64,000 nt of DNA, taken from positions 4,960,001-5,024,000 of the forward strand of contig NZ_AP022614.1 in the NCBI RefSeq assembly GCF_010730575.1. Reading direction: 5' to 3'. The stretch comes from Mycobacterium parmense (GTDB taxonomy: Bacteria; Actinomycetota; Actinomycetes; Mycobacteriales; Mycobacteriaceae). Position numbers and translations under genes: made by a program. A model generated the notes under the pieces. It made no database searches and was not told where the DNA came from. It worked only from the letters and a program-made list of their open reading frames with translations. Shown one piece after another: positions 45,305 to 54,295 of this stretch (positions are counted from its first letter, which is position 1; each line of letters begins with the position of its first letter).

Positions 45305-46930
45305 ATGACGGGCTGGACCGATGTAGCGCTGTCCCAGGTGCTCGGCGGAGTATCCGAGGTATTGGGGTCACCCTTCCCTCAAAGCCCGGCGCCCGGCGGC
45401 CCGATGCCACTAGACCCGGCCCCAACGGCTCCGGTCACCTCACGCGATCAGCTCACCAAGCTCGACCGAGCCAAGCTCACTTACATGGGCATTAACCCGG
45501 ATACGGCTCCGATGCCCGAAATCAACCAGGCGCTGGGCCGCGACCAACCCGCAGCGCCTCCGCCCCCGCCGCCCCCGCCGGAGTCGCCGGCGCCGACCTC
45601 CCCGGCGGGCACGCCACCGCCACCGGGACTGAGCGGGGCAGGGGCAGAAGCAGCCAAACGGCTCGACGAGGCACTGGCCAAAAATCATTCGGCGCTCAAT
45701 GACGCTGACGACAAACTGGCCGACGCTCTGCTTAAAGCGTCGAGCTCTAGCGCTGATGGTCGTCAGCGGCTCCAAGCTTTGCAGCAAGACATCATCGACC
45801 AGGTCAACAAGCTGGGGTCATCGCTGGATACTGCGACCGGCCAACAGCAGCTGGCAGAGTTCTTGCAGGGAAAAACCGACGACATCCTCAACGTCCTGAA
45901 AAACGCTGGGCTGGACTCAGATTCACAAGCGCGGGTGTTGGATGGTCTCTCGGCGCGCTATCAGGCGTTGCAAGACAAGAAACCCGGCGATGACCCGCAC
46001 ACCAAGGGTTCGAGCGGCGACGGCACTGGCAGCGGCAACCCGGACTCAACCGGCACTACACCGGGTGGTGGTGCCGATTCTCCGGCCGGGACCGGTGACG
46101 GCACTGGCAGTGGCAATGACCCGCTACTGGACGGGCTGGCCTCAGATCCGTTGATGTCGCGGTTGGGCATGATGGGCGGGCCTGCGATGGGCGCTCTTGG
46201 CTCGCTGCCAGGTGCGCTCGGTTCAGCGATTCCCTCGCTCGGCGGAGGCGGTGGCGGCGGGCTGGGGGATTTGGGTTCGGCGATCGGTGGGGCGCTACGC
46301 GATGGCGGCCACGATCCGGACCAGGCCTCTGATGAGCACGTCGATTCGTTGAAAGACCCGTCCGGATCGCACACCGGTGACGACAAACCGCGAGATGGCA
46401 CCCAGCCGGCCGGACTGCACGACCCAGGGGACAAAGCAGACAAAGGGGACAAGGCGGGGACAGAAAACGCTGGCAGCGGATCCACCCCGCCGCCGTCAGC
46501 GCCGGCAGCGCCAGGTCAGACGCCAACACCGTCGACTCAGGTCCAGCTGCCCGACCAATCGGTGCGAACCGCGGCCAATGGCGCACTCGCGCAGGCCGGA
46601 CGCGCGGTGCTCTCCGGTGACAGCATCGACGACGCGTTTGCAGGGGCCAATCTTCAGTTGCCGCCGCTGGGTTCGCCGGTGAGTTCACCCATGGCACCCT
46701 CGCGGCTGCAATTCGGCGATGTGGGCCAATACACCGATCATCGGGTCATGGCTCTAGACAAAGACCATGTTTGGCTCAATGGCCAGGTCACGCCGATTGA
46801 CCAGCTCGACACTGGCCCGAATTTCTTGGGGTGGACACGCGTGTCGGCCCCAACAGCGACAACGGTGACTTCGGCGGCCGTCGCCCCGGCACCGGCCGTG
46901 GCGCCCGCACCGGCGCCGCCGACCACTTAA
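45305..46930 (+). CDS. Large Esp-like protein with DUF4226-type core
   Basis: This 541-aa protein has a Pro-rich region (PPPPPPPPESPAP) near residue 80, a helical core (about 105-225) with GRQRLQALQQDIIDQVNKLGSSLDTATGQQQLAEFLQGKTDDILNVL related to the 43.2-kb paralogue, then a long Gly/Asp/Ser-rich disordered part (repeated DGTGSGN) and a folded C-terminal end (LQFGDVGQYTDHRVMALDKDHVWLNGQVTPIDQLDTG). The layout resembles Esp proteins exported by ESX-1. It starts a plus-strand gene run reaching 53924. Confidence 0.7.
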   Translation: MTGWTDVALSQVLGGVSEVLGSPFPQSPAPGGPMPLDPAPTAPVTSRDQLTKLDRAKLTYMGINPDTAPMPEINQALGRDQPAAPPPPPPPPESPAPTSPAGTPPPPGLSGAGAEAAKRLDEALAKNHSALNDADDKLADALLKASSSSADGRQRLQALQQDIIDQVNKLGSSLDTATGQQQLAEFLQGKTDDILNVLKNAGLDSDSQARVLDGLSARYQALQDKKPGDDPHTKGSSGDGTGSGNPDSTGTTPGGGADSPAGTGDGTGSGNDPLLDGLASDPLMSRLGMMGGPAMGALGSLPGALGSAIPSLGGGGGGGLGDLGSAIGGALRDGGHDPDQASDEHVDSLKDPSGSHTGDDKPRDGTQPAGLHDPGDKADKGDKAGTENAGSGSTPPPSAPAAPGQTPTPSTQVQLPDQSVRTAANGALAQAGRAVLSGDSIDDAFAGANLQLPPLGSPVSSPMAPSRLQFGDVGQYTDHRVMALDKDHVWLNGQVTPIDQLDTGPNFLGWTRVSAPTATTVTSAAVAPAPAVAPAPAPPTT

Positions 46931-46964
46931 GCGAACTTTTACTGCAACGTGAGGGAGTACCGTA

Positions 46965-47282
46965 ATGACCGTGAATGAGCAGGCCTTGCAGGTCAACACC
47001 GATGACCTGATCCGATGGGCGATCGCCCACGAACGCGCCGCCGAGGCGTGCGGGCAGGCCCGTGCTGACCATGCCCGCACCGTGGCTGCGGCCGAATCGT
47101 GGGGACCGCTGTTTTACGAGGCGCGTCGTGCTGCAGTGGCCGCGGTCAACGACCGCGAGACCGCATTGCGCGACCAACAAGAGCGGCACGGGGCCATGGC
47201 GCAGCAGCTTCGCGCCGCCGCGGCGCGCATGGCGGAGATGAACGCTGACAACCGTGCCAATTTGACGATTTCCACGGATTAG
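46965..47282 (+). CDS. EspC-like type VII secretion target
   Basis: This 105-aa helical protein (MTVNEQALQVNTDDLIRWAIAHERAAEACGQ...AESWGPLFYEARRAAVAAVND) has the two-helix length and W-G turn (ESWGP) of the EspC/DUF2580 family, with a following YEARR. Such proteins are ESX substrates or partners. ATG 46965 has GAGGGAG seven bases upstream. The next gene begins four bases after its stop codon. Confidence 0.78.
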   Translation: MTVNEQALQVNTDDLIRWAIAHERAAEACGQARADHARTVAAAESWGPLFYEARRAAVAAVNDRETALRDQQERHGAMAQQLRAAAARMAEMNADNRANLTISTD

Positions 47283-47286
47283 CAAC

Positions 47287-47586
47287 ATGTCTGAAGCGCC
47301 GTCGACCGACTACGACACCGTGGTGTTCGAGGTCGCAAGCCGCGATGAGTCGATCGTGGTGGCGGTGGGCCGCAGCGGCAACTCGTTAGGCGTGGAGCTT
47401 CAGGCGGCGGCGATGCAGCTCAGCGACGCCGAACTGGCTAACCGCATCATCAAATTGAACACGCTGGCTCATTTACGCTCGCAGTTGGCGCTGCGTCAGG
47501 AGTGGGAGGCTCAACACGTGACCGTGTCCAGTGCGTTGCCCACCAAGGATCAGGTTGCCAGCTATGAGGCCCTGATCGATTTCTGA
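47287..47586 (+). CDS. EspH/DUF2694-like small protein
   Basis: This 99-aa protein has VVAVGRSGNSLGVELQAAAMQLSDAELANRIIKLNTLAHLRSQLALRQEW, which resembles the YbaB-like domain of ESX-1 EspH (VSVSTLMDGRIQHVEL...MSEAQLADEI). EspH-like proteins are cytosolic helpers that assist certain ESX substrates. It lies 4 bases after the EspC-like gene. The similarity is remembered, not computed. Confidence 0.6.
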   Translation: MSEAPSTDYDTVVFEVASRDESIVVAVGRSGNSLGVELQAAAMQLSDAELANRIIKLNTLAHLRSQLALRQEWEAQHVTVSSALPTKDQVASYEALIDF

Positions 47587-47631
47587 GAGAACTCGTCGCA
47601 ACGTCAGCTAGAACACGGAGGGAGGACCGCA

Positions 47632-49377
47632 GTGCTGCAGGTCGATGTTGCCGGACTGCAGAGTGCGGTCGCGGGGCTGGTCGCCGCCGCTAACAGCCTT
47701 GCCAGGCTCGGCGCGCAGTCGCCGGTGCACCCTCCGCTGGCCACCGATGAGACATCAACGAGCGTGGCTGCCCGCCTCAGTGAGCACGCGGCGGTGATGG
47801 CATCGCGAGCTGCTGACGGGTCGACGGTCCTTGCGGCCGGCGCCAAGGCGATAACCCAGTCAGCAGTCGCGTATGGGCAGATGGACCAGGCCAATCAAGC
47901 GGTGGTGAGCTTGCAAGGTAACCCTGCACCCTCCACGCCGGGCTTCACCCCGGCGGTGACGGTGAATCTTGTTGCGCCTGATGTGCCGATCGCCCCGCCG
48001 GGACCCCGCCCAGCCGAAACGACGGCGGCGATCATGGAAGCCGGTCAGCCCGCTGCCGGGGATGCGTTTGTGGCCGACTGTGCGGCACTGTCAGAAGGAT
48101 TTAGCGCTGCCGCGCGATCGGCCCGCCGCGGGGCGGCCACGGTCAGTGAACATCTCAAAGGGGAAGCAGGACCGCGTATTTCGGCGGCGTTGAATCGTTA
48201 CGCGGACTGGGCGCAGGAGATGGCCCGCCATGCCGACACCGTTGGAAAGCTCGCCGGCAGCCACAAGAACAGATTTACACAAGCCAAGCAGGCGACTCCG
48301 ACGACCACGGAGTTCGCTAACCGTCACCGCGAGCTCCACAACGCGATCGCACTCAACAGCTCTTATCCCAGTCCGGGATCGGCGGCCGCGGTGTCTAAGG
48401 CACACACGAATTTGACCCAGTTAACGAACCACACCCAGGTTGTGGCCGCTGGCTACCACACCGGCGAGACGATACCGGAGGCTCCGCCGGGGCCACCGCC
48501 AGCCCCAGCAATCGTGGAACCTGGTGCCGGACAAGGGGACACCCCGCCGTCTCCAACTCAGCAGGGAGCGGATCCAAAACCGACACGCGATCACCCGGGC
48601 ACCACCCACGCCGGCGACGTCGACCCCGACACCGACCCCGCCGGCCTCGACGAGAGTCTCAATGCAGGCGATGGTGATCCCGCCGCTAACCCGCTAGCGC
48701 CTGCGGGAACGGGTGCGATGCCGGGAATGGCCTCATCTTTGCCGCCGATGTTGACCGGCCTGCTGGGCGCCGGGGTCGGGATGGCCACCCAGATACCGCA
48801 GAAATTAGGCCAAGAGCTGCAGGGATTGGCCCAGCAAGCCACCCAGAGCGTTGCAGGTTTGGCACAAGGAATGGCAGGCAAGAACGGGCTGGACGACGCG
48901 GCCAAAATTGAGCCAGCAGACTCCCTGGGCAGCGGTGCCGGCGGAGGCGGTGGTGACGACGGCGCTACCGCCCCGGCGGCCAGCGGCGGCGCAGATCTCA
49001 AGCCGGCGGCTTCAGCGATCTCCGGAATGAGTTCCCCCACCTCGCCCCCGTTGGCGGGGGCCAGCGCCACCCCGAGTCCCACCGCTGCCGCCGCTGAGAG
49101 CGGTATGGGCGGCTCCCCAATGTTCATGCCCCCGATGGGGGGCATGGGCGCTGGCGCCGGGGCGGCCAAGCGCAAGGTAAAGGACCCGGACAAGTCGATC
49201 GAGATGCCATCGCGCCCTAATTCCGAGCCGATCAAAGGCGAACGGGGAGACCCAATTCGGCACACGGCCACCGTTGACGCCGCTGCCTACCCCAAAGACG
49301 GGCCGAAGCGCACGGTGACCGTTCGGTCACGCAGCCGACGCGTCGACCGCGACCCGGGCAGCGGTGATGACCAGTGA
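47632..49377 (+). CDS. PE/PPE-like (EspB-like) secreted protein
   Basis: This 581-aa protein has an N-terminal PE-like helical part (VDVAGLQSAVAGLVAAANSLARLG, about 1-90), a second helical part with PPE-like residues AALSEGFSAAARSARRGAATVSEHLKGEAGPRISAALNRYADWAQEM (about 140-255), then a disordered Pro/Gly region and a basic end (TVTVRSRSRRVDRDP). A fused PE+PPE form is the hallmark of EspB, a secreted ESX-1 protein. GTG 47632 has GGGAGG six bases upstream. The stop overlaps the next GTG (GTGA). Confidence 0.72.
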   Translation: MLQVDVAGLQSAVAGLVAAANSLARLGAQSPVHPPLATDETSTSVAARLSEHAAVMASRAADGSTVLAAGAKAITQSAVAYGQMDQANQAVVSLQGNPAPSTPGFTPAVTVNLVAPDVPIAPPGPRPAETTAAIMEAGQPAAGDAFVADCAALSEGFSAAARSARRGAATVSEHLKGEAGPRISAALNRYADWAQEMARHADTVGKLAGSHKNRFTQAKQATPTTTEFANRHRELHNAIALNSSYPSPGSAAAVSKAHTNLTQLTNHTQVVAAGYHTGETIPEAPPGPPPAPAIVEPGAGQGDTPPSPTQQGADPKPTRDHPGTTHAGDVDPDTDPAGLDESLNAGDGDPAANPLAPAGTGAMPGMASSLPPMLTGLLGAGVGMATQIPQKLGQELQGLAQQATQSVAGLAQGMAGKNGLDDAAKIEPADSLGSGAGGGGGDDGATAPAASGGADLKPAASAISGMSSPTSPPLAGASATPSPTAAAAESGMGGSPMFMPPMGGMGAGAGAAKRKVKDPDKSIEMPSRPNSEPIKGERGDPIRHTATVDAAAYPKDGPKRTVTVRSRSRRVDRDPGSGDDQ

Positions 49378-49514
49378 GCGTGAATGGGTGCGTCGGCTAT
49401 CAGTCCGATCAGAATCTGGTCGCTGAAGTGATGGCCCAGCTCGATTCGGTGTCGATGGCCCTGCCCGACCTGCAGGATGAAATTGCGTCCGACGACGATG
49501 GTGAGGCCCCGTGA
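49374..49514 (+). CDS. 46-aa protein resembling the N-terminus of the next gene
   Basis: GTG 49374 overlaps the previous stop by four bases, and its own TGA overlaps the next gene's GTG (49511) by four. The product (SVNGCVGYQSDQNLVAEVMA and on to acidic DDDGEAP) shares GYQ-D-NL and a heptad-like helix with the start of the following YbaB-like protein. It is a stand-alone version of that N-terminal helix. It is too short for usual gene finders. Double coupling on both sides supports translation. Confidence 0.75.
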   Translation: MSVNGCVGYQSDQNLVAEVMAQLDSVSMALPDLQDEIASDDDGEAP

Positions 49515-49897
49515 CGGTGTACGAGTATGACGGCTACCAGGCGGATAAGAATTTAACCGCCAGTGTCATAGCGCGCATGGAACGGGTGTCGACGATGCTT
49601 TCCAAGCTGCTCGAGGAGATGGATGGCATCGACCTGGAAGCCATCGGCGGCGATGGCGACGTCGTGTTGTCGGTGAACTCCCAAGGACAACTCACCTCGC
49701 TGTCGCTGGCGCAGGGCTGCACCACCCGCTACTCACACGGGGCTTTGGCCGAGCTGATCAACACCACGATCGACGAGGCAGTCAACGCCGCGGCCGAGGA
49801 AACAGCGAGCGTGGGAGGCGGCCAAGACCAGGAAGCGCTCGACGCTGCTGTGCAAGCGTTCATCAATCCCGAAAGTGAGATCTGGACTGCCACCTGA
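49511..49897 (+). CDS. YbaB/EbfC-like protein
   Basis: This 128-aa protein starts VTVYEYDGYQADKNLTASVIARMERVSTMLSKLLEEMDG, a helix, then DVVLSVNSQGQLTSLSLAQGCTTRYSHGALAELINTTIDEAV, the beta-hairpin plus helix of YbaB/EbfC folds (also found in EspL/EspH-like ESX helpers). It probably acts in the cytosol as a dimer. GTG 49511 overlaps the preceding 46-aa gene by four bases. Confidence 0.65.
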   Translation: MTVYEYDGYQADKNLTASVIARMERVSTMLSKLLEEMDGIDLEAIGGDGDVVLSVNSQGQLTSLSLAQGCTTRYSHGALAELINTTIDEAVNAAAEETASVGGGQDQEALDAAVQAFINPESEIWTAT

Positions 49898-49966
49898 GCA
49901 CCGGTTTCGTCTTGGATTCGCGTCCAACGGTAGCCCGATGTCGCCGCAGGACAGTACGCTGATTGC

Positions 49967-50644
49967 ATGAATCCGCAGGCAGTTGGGCAGCCGAGCTACC
50001 CCGCTGCGACCGGCGGCCCGCCCACCTCCACGAGTACGGTCGGTGTGCCGACCGGTGCCGCGGTGTTGCCACCACCGCCCAGCTACGTGCCACCCCCACA
50101 AGCTCCTGCACCGCCACCGGTGTACCGCAGACGCGGGCCGGGCTGGCTGGCGGTATGGGTAATGCTGGCGCTCGCGCTGCTACTGGCGTTAAGCGCAACG
50201 GTGATGAGTGCGATGAAGTTGACCGCATCAAACCCGGCCGCGACAACCACCACGGTGATGGCGCCACCCCCACCGCCGGTGAGCTACAGCCCGGAGCAAG
50301 TGGCGGCGGCCAAGAAGGAAGCCTGCGACGCCAGCGATACGGCGGACAAATCGATAATTGCTGCTCAAAAGAACTTCTTCGACGCTGCGCGAGACCGGCA
50401 ATCGCCTCAATACCATCCTGCACTGGGCAACTTCCAGCTTGTGGTGATACTGGAGACGCAGTACATCCAACAGCATCTTCCGCCGGCTACCCCGAAGAAC
50501 GTGCTAGACGCGACCAATGAATATGTCACCGCAGTAATTCGGTTGGTCGACGCCAATACCCGCGAGCTGTCCGACCACGATGCCCAGCCGTTCGTGTTAG
50601 CGCTTAGAAGTGCGGGAGATCGACTCGACAAGGTGTGTGAGTGA
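49967..50644 (+). CDS. Single-pass membrane protein, Pro-rich cytosolic end, paired cysteines outside
   Basis: This 225-aa protein has a Pro-rich N-terminus (about 1-55), one transmembrane helix (GWLAVWVMLALALLLALSATVMSAM, about 59-84) and an external domain starting SYSPEQVAAAKKEACDA and ending RLDKVCE. The paralogue at 50973 keeps the Q-V-A-A-A-x4-AC motif and the final cysteine, so a disulfide between the first and last segments is likely. Its stop overlaps the following start. Confidence 0.7.
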   Translation: MNPQAVGQPSYPAATGGPPTSTSTVGVPTGAAVLPPPPSYVPPPQAPAPPPVYRRRGPGWLAVWVMLALALLLALSATVMSAMKLTASNPAATTTTVMAPPPPPVSYSPEQVAAAKKEACDASDTADKSIIAAQKNFFDAARDRQSPQYHPALGNFQLVVILETQYIQQHLPPATPKNVLDATNEYVTAVIRLVDANTRELSDHDAQPFVLALRSAGDRLDKVCE

Positions 50645-50976
50645 TGCGAACCGATGACATTCTGCAGGTCATTCCCGCTGCGGCGGAGTCGGCGAACATG
50701 CTGACCGGTTCGGCAACGGTCGAGTTTGCTACGACCGTGCCCGAGCACGCGGCCCATGGCGCGGCGGCCACGGCAGCCGGGGGGGCTCACGCGGCTTCAA
50801 TGTGGGCGCCGAGCGTGGCAGCAAGCGCAGGTGTGAACCAGCAAGTCGCGGGAGCCGGTGCCGCGCTGGCGCCACGCGGTGGAAAGGTGGCTCAACGCAA
50901 CGATCAATCGTTGACCGCAGACCTTCAGACCGACAACCAGAACGCTCAGGACCTGACACCGGTGGTGAGCATATGA
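50644..50976 (+). CDS. Small helical protein, possible T7SS-associated
   Basis: This 110-aa protein (MRTDDILQVIPAAAESANMLTGSATVEFATTVPEHAAHGAAATAAGG...) is Ala-rich and helical, with a Trp (ASMWAPS) in the turn area and an acidic end. ATG 50644 or GTG 50641 overlaps the previous stop. Its own stop overlaps the next ATG. Size and composition resemble EspC/PE-type small exported proteins, but no motif is decisive. Confidence 0.5.
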   Translation: MRTDDILQVIPAAAESANMLTGSATVEFATTVPEHAAHGAAATAAGGAHAASMWAPSVAASAGVNQQVAGAGAALAPRGGKVAQRNDQSLTADLQTDNQNAQDLTPVVSI

Positions 50977-51551
50977 CCGCCACCCTGCACTCGCCCCAAG
51001 CGGGGACACCGCTCCCACCCGCTTTCCCGCCACGTCAGCTTCCGCCACCGGCGGGGCCCGGCCGCGGGGCGGTGGGGGGCACGGCGGCGGCGCTAGTCGT
51101 TGCGGTCGGAGCCGCCGTCCTTGCCGCAGTAGCGTGGATGACGCCATCCAAAGTTCCCGTCAGTACGGTGGTTGCGCCGTGGTCACCACCTGCCCCGAGT
51201 TCCGACCAGGTGGCAGCCGCACGCACAAAGGCATGCCAAGTGTGGGGGATTACCGCGACAGCAATGGACGCGGCCACGAACGCGGTGGCCCACGCTCCAG
51301 CCGACTGGAATGACCCTGGCACCCAAGAGGCCTTGGCCAACGAGGCGCGGGTAATCCTGGTGGAAAGCGCATACCTGCGCCGTGAACTGCCCGCCGATAC
51401 ACCGGCAACGATCCGCTCAGGGATCGACGACTACCTTGCGGCCAGCTCGGACATGGAAAACGCCACCACGCATCGCAAGGGCAGCTTGCGAAACGCCGCG
51501 ATCGGTCGTGCAAACACCGCAGAAGACAAGGTAAACGCCGCTTGCCGGTAG
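50973..51551 (+). CDS. Paralogous single-pass membrane protein
   Basis: This 192-aa protein has a Pro-rich N-terminus, a transmembrane helix (GTAAALVVAVGAAVLAAVAWM, about 36-56) and an external domain that starts SSDQVAAARTKACQVWG and ends NAACR. It matches the 49967 protein in layout and in the two Cys positions, although overall identity is low by eye. ATG 50973 overlaps the previous stop (ATGA). A small helical gene separates the two paralogues. Confidence 0.7.
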   Translation: MTATLHSPQAGTPLPPAFPPRQLPPPAGPGRGAVGGTAAALVVAVGAAVLAAVAWMTPSKVPVSTVVAPWSPPAPSSDQVAAARTKACQVWGITATAMDAATNAVAHAPADWNDPGTQEALANEARVILVESAYLRRELPADTPATIRSGIDDYLAASSDMENATTHRKGSLRNAAIGRANTAEDKVNAACR

Positions 51552-51569
51552 TGTGAGGAAGAGGGAGCC

Positions 51570-53924
51570 GTGGCGGATGTGCCCGCAACCAGTATCGCTG
51601 GGAACATCATCATCACCCCGGATATGGTGCCGCCAGCAGCAGAGCCGTTGGAGACCCAAGCGGCGCACTACGCGGCGTTGGCGGAGAAAGTCGGTGAGCT
51701 GCAGCAGCAGCTCAAAGCCGCCAATGCGATGCGCGAAGAGGCCGCACAATCGCCCGGTTGGGAAGCTGGGCACGAAAAGAATCGCCAATTGGCCGCAGAC
51801 TACGGCCGGATGGTCGAGATATACAACGCGGCGGCAGATTATTTCAACGGAGTCGCTGGCGTTTACCGCGACGCGCAAACCGCCCAACGGAACGTCTTGA
51901 TGAAAGCCAATGCTGAACTGTCGCAGGCCAAGAACGCGATACAACAGCAGGAGATCGCGGCGCGCTGGCACACGCACGCCCGAGCCCTGACGACCAGCGC
52001 GGTAGGAGCCGCTACAGCCAAGGCCGGAGTTTTCGAGCACACTGCAGGCACCGATATCACGGCTCTTACCTCACGCCTAGGCGGTCCGGCACCTCAAGAC
52101 CCCGTCTTGCCCCATAGCGGCGGAGGCGGAATAGCCGTACCCACAGGCAAAGAGGGCTCCGGACTAGGTGATGACAACGGCGACCCCGCGAACCCCAACG
52201 GCACTGGCAATCCGCAGGGAATAGGTAATGGGCACACGCCGCGCCACAGTGGTGCAGCGAAGGGCGAGGACGGCGAGCCGGCGACGACGGGACCAGGATC
52301 CACTCCTGCGGTGATGGGGAGCCCTTATCCGGGTGCCGGGCAGATGCCGATGCCGGGTGGTGGTGGCAGCGGGATTCAGTCTGTTGGTTTCCCGCCGGGG
52401 TTGACGTCGATGACGGGGGGACTTGGATCGATGCCCGGTGGGGGTGGCATGGGAGGCCTGGGCTCTGGTGGGGGCTTGGGCGGGCTGCCCGGCGGTATGG
52501 GGCAGCTGCCCGGTACTCAGGCTGCCGGGCTGGGGAACCTGCCCGCTAATGCCGCACCAGCAGCCGGGGCACCGGCACAGTTGGGACCGGCGTTCTCCCA
52601 AGGACTTTCAGCCGGATCGGCGTTGGGGTCGCTGCCGCCTGCGACCGGCACTGGAACGCCGGCCGCAGGGCAAGCAGCCGCAACTCCAGCGGCAGGGCTG
52701 ACTTCGGGTGCGGGCGTTCCTTCGGCCGGGTTGACAGGAGCAGGTGCGACCCCTCCGGCAGTCAGCCCCGCAGCGCCGGGGCTTGCCACGTCTGGCGGGC
52801 CGACGAGTGCTGCACCGGCGGCGATGATGCTTCCGCCCCCGGGTATGGGCGCTCCCGCGGCCCCCGTAGCTGCGGGTGGCGCAAGTGCTGCAGCCCCCGT
52901 CGCCCCTGCTGGCAACACGGCCACACCGGGTGGCTCCGCGCCGACAACCGGGCCGGCAGCTGGATCGACGGTCGGATCGGGTGGGGCGGTGGTTGTGCCG
53001 GCAAGTGTTGTCAGCGCCGGAGCTGGCGCCCGCAACCGTGGACGACCGGAGTCAGCCGAACTGGCAACCGCAAAAGTGTTGGCGCGCAAGCTCCGTCGTG
53101 ACAGCGACATTGTTAATTACGCGTGCATTGAGTGGGCCGTGGGCGTATTTCGCCGCGAGGCTGGCGGGGCCACCGAGTGCGTGGTGATGTCCAACGAAGG
53201 CTTTGGTTACATTCCGCGGGGAGTGTTCTTGCCACGTACTGCCCGTCTGTTGACGGCAGATAAGTTGGTAGACAACCAATTTCGGGAAGGCTGGTTCGGG
53301 TCATCCGATCCTGCCGAGGTGCTAGCCGAATATGCACGGCTGCGCGGCCGCGGCGGAACGCATCTGGTTGCCATGGCAGTAACCGCGGACAGCCCCTACG
53401 GTCGGGTGCCAGGGGTCGAATACGCGGTTTGTCAACGCGAATTCGATGACGGTGCTTACATCCGCCCGATTCTCGACGATATGCATATGCATCGTCTCGA
53501 AGCGTTGCACCCGGAGGTGTATGCCCGGGTTCAGCAGACGACCTCCACTGAACCTGAGACGCGCATGGTTGAAAATCAGGTCGTTGTGCCGCTGGCTGTG
53601 CAGATGATCGAAGCTGTGAAGATGTCGGGGGAGATGACGCTCGATCTGCGGCAGATGTGGGATGTGCTGGGCACCGGCGACCACATCTCGGAGGAGGTAT
53701 GGAACCAGTACCGGATCGCCTCAACCGTGTACTACGTGAACCTCAGCGCGAACCGGCCTCGGCCGGAGGCCTCCACAGGAGATCGCGAGCGTTATCAGGC
53801 GCAGTGGGTCACCGCACGCACGATGGAGTTGCTGCAGGGTTGGGAGCGGCGACCGGTCGACGTAGCGGATATGGTCTACGCTGCGGCGACGGCCTACCCA
53901 TGGAGATTTTGGCACCAAATTTGA
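51570..53924 (+). CDS. Large PPE/EspA-like N-terminus with Gly/Pro middle and unknown C-terminal domain
   Basis: This 784-aa protein starts at GTG 51570. It has a helical N-terminal ~130 residues (LETQAAHYAALAEKVGELQQQLKAANAMREEAAQSPGWEAGHEKNRQLAADYGRMVEIYNAAADYFNGVAGVYRDAQ), a low-complexity Gly/Pro/Ala/Thr region (about 170-500) and a folded C-terminal ~270 residues (RDSDIVNYACIEWAVGVFRREAGGATECVVMSNEGFGYIPRGVFLP...) with no motif I recognise. The layout is that of a large ESX-exported protein with a cargo domain. It is the last gene of the plus-strand run. Confidence 0.7.
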   Translation: MADVPATSIAGNIIITPDMVPPAAEPLETQAAHYAALAEKVGELQQQLKAANAMREEAAQSPGWEAGHEKNRQLAADYGRMVEIYNAAADYFNGVAGVYRDAQTAQRNVLMKANAELSQAKNAIQQQEIAARWHTHARALTTSAVGAATAKAGVFEHTAGTDITALTSRLGGPAPQDPVLPHSGGGGIAVPTGKEGSGLGDDNGDPANPNGTGNPQGIGNGHTPRHSGAAKGEDGEPATTGPGSTPAVMGSPYPGAGQMPMPGGGGSGIQSVGFPPGLTSMTGGLGSMPGGGGMGGLGSGGGLGGLPGGMGQLPGTQAAGLGNLPANAAPAAGAPAQLGPAFSQGLSAGSALGSLPPATGTGTPAAGQAAATPAAGLTSGAGVPSAGLTGAGATPPAVSPAAPGLATSGGPTSAAPAAMMLPPPGMGAPAAPVAAGGASAAAPVAPAGNTATPGGSAPTTGPAAGSTVGSGGAVVVPASVVSAGAGARNRGRPESAELATAKVLARKLRRDSDIVNYACIEWAVGVFRREAGGATECVVMSNEGFGYIPRGVFLPRTARLLTADKLVDNQFREGWFGSSDPAEVLAEYARLRGRGGTHLVAMAVTADSPYGRVPGVEYAVCQREFDDGAYIRPILDDMHMHRLEALHPEVYARVQQTTSTEPETRMVENQVVVPLAVQMIEAVKMSGEMTLDLRQMWDVLGTGDHISEEVWNQYRIASTVYYVNLSANRPRPEASTGDRERYQAQWVTARTMELLQGWERRPVDVADMVYAAATAYPWRFWHQI

Positions 53925-54295
53925 ATTGTTATGGCGCGTGGTCGAATCCGAGCTCGGCTGCGGCGTAGCGTGAGGTGCCGCGGCGTGCGACGTGGGATGC
54001 AGTGATCAGGATTGACCGCCGAGCGCTGGCGAAAACCGTTATAGGAGCACGCCTTATAAGTACGTGGTAGCTGGGCCTCGATTTGGCGATCGAGGTGATG
54101 GCCGGATCGTTGGAGGAGAGACGCCGAGTCGTCACAGTGACGAAATAAGCGGTATTCGCTGGAAGCACCCATCCATCCACCGCCGCGGCCACGCGCGCAG
54201 GGTTGCCCGAGAAATTGGTGTCTGTTCTCACGCAATCTCGGGGACATTCTTATCGGATTGGGGGCAAGTTGCGATCGGGGATAGTACGTTGAGGG
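53925..54295. other. Intergenic stretch, no convincing gene
   Basis: These 371 bases contain short frames on both strands (53929-54231 minus; 54064-54306 plus) without a ribosome-binding site or family feature. The end of the minus-strand toxin gene lies at 54296. Confidence 0.45.

Noticed and set aside
53929..54231. 100-aa minus-strand frame in the gap before the TA pair
   Set aside because: No ribosome-binding site, no domain and no neighbour coupling; evidence is too weak to call.
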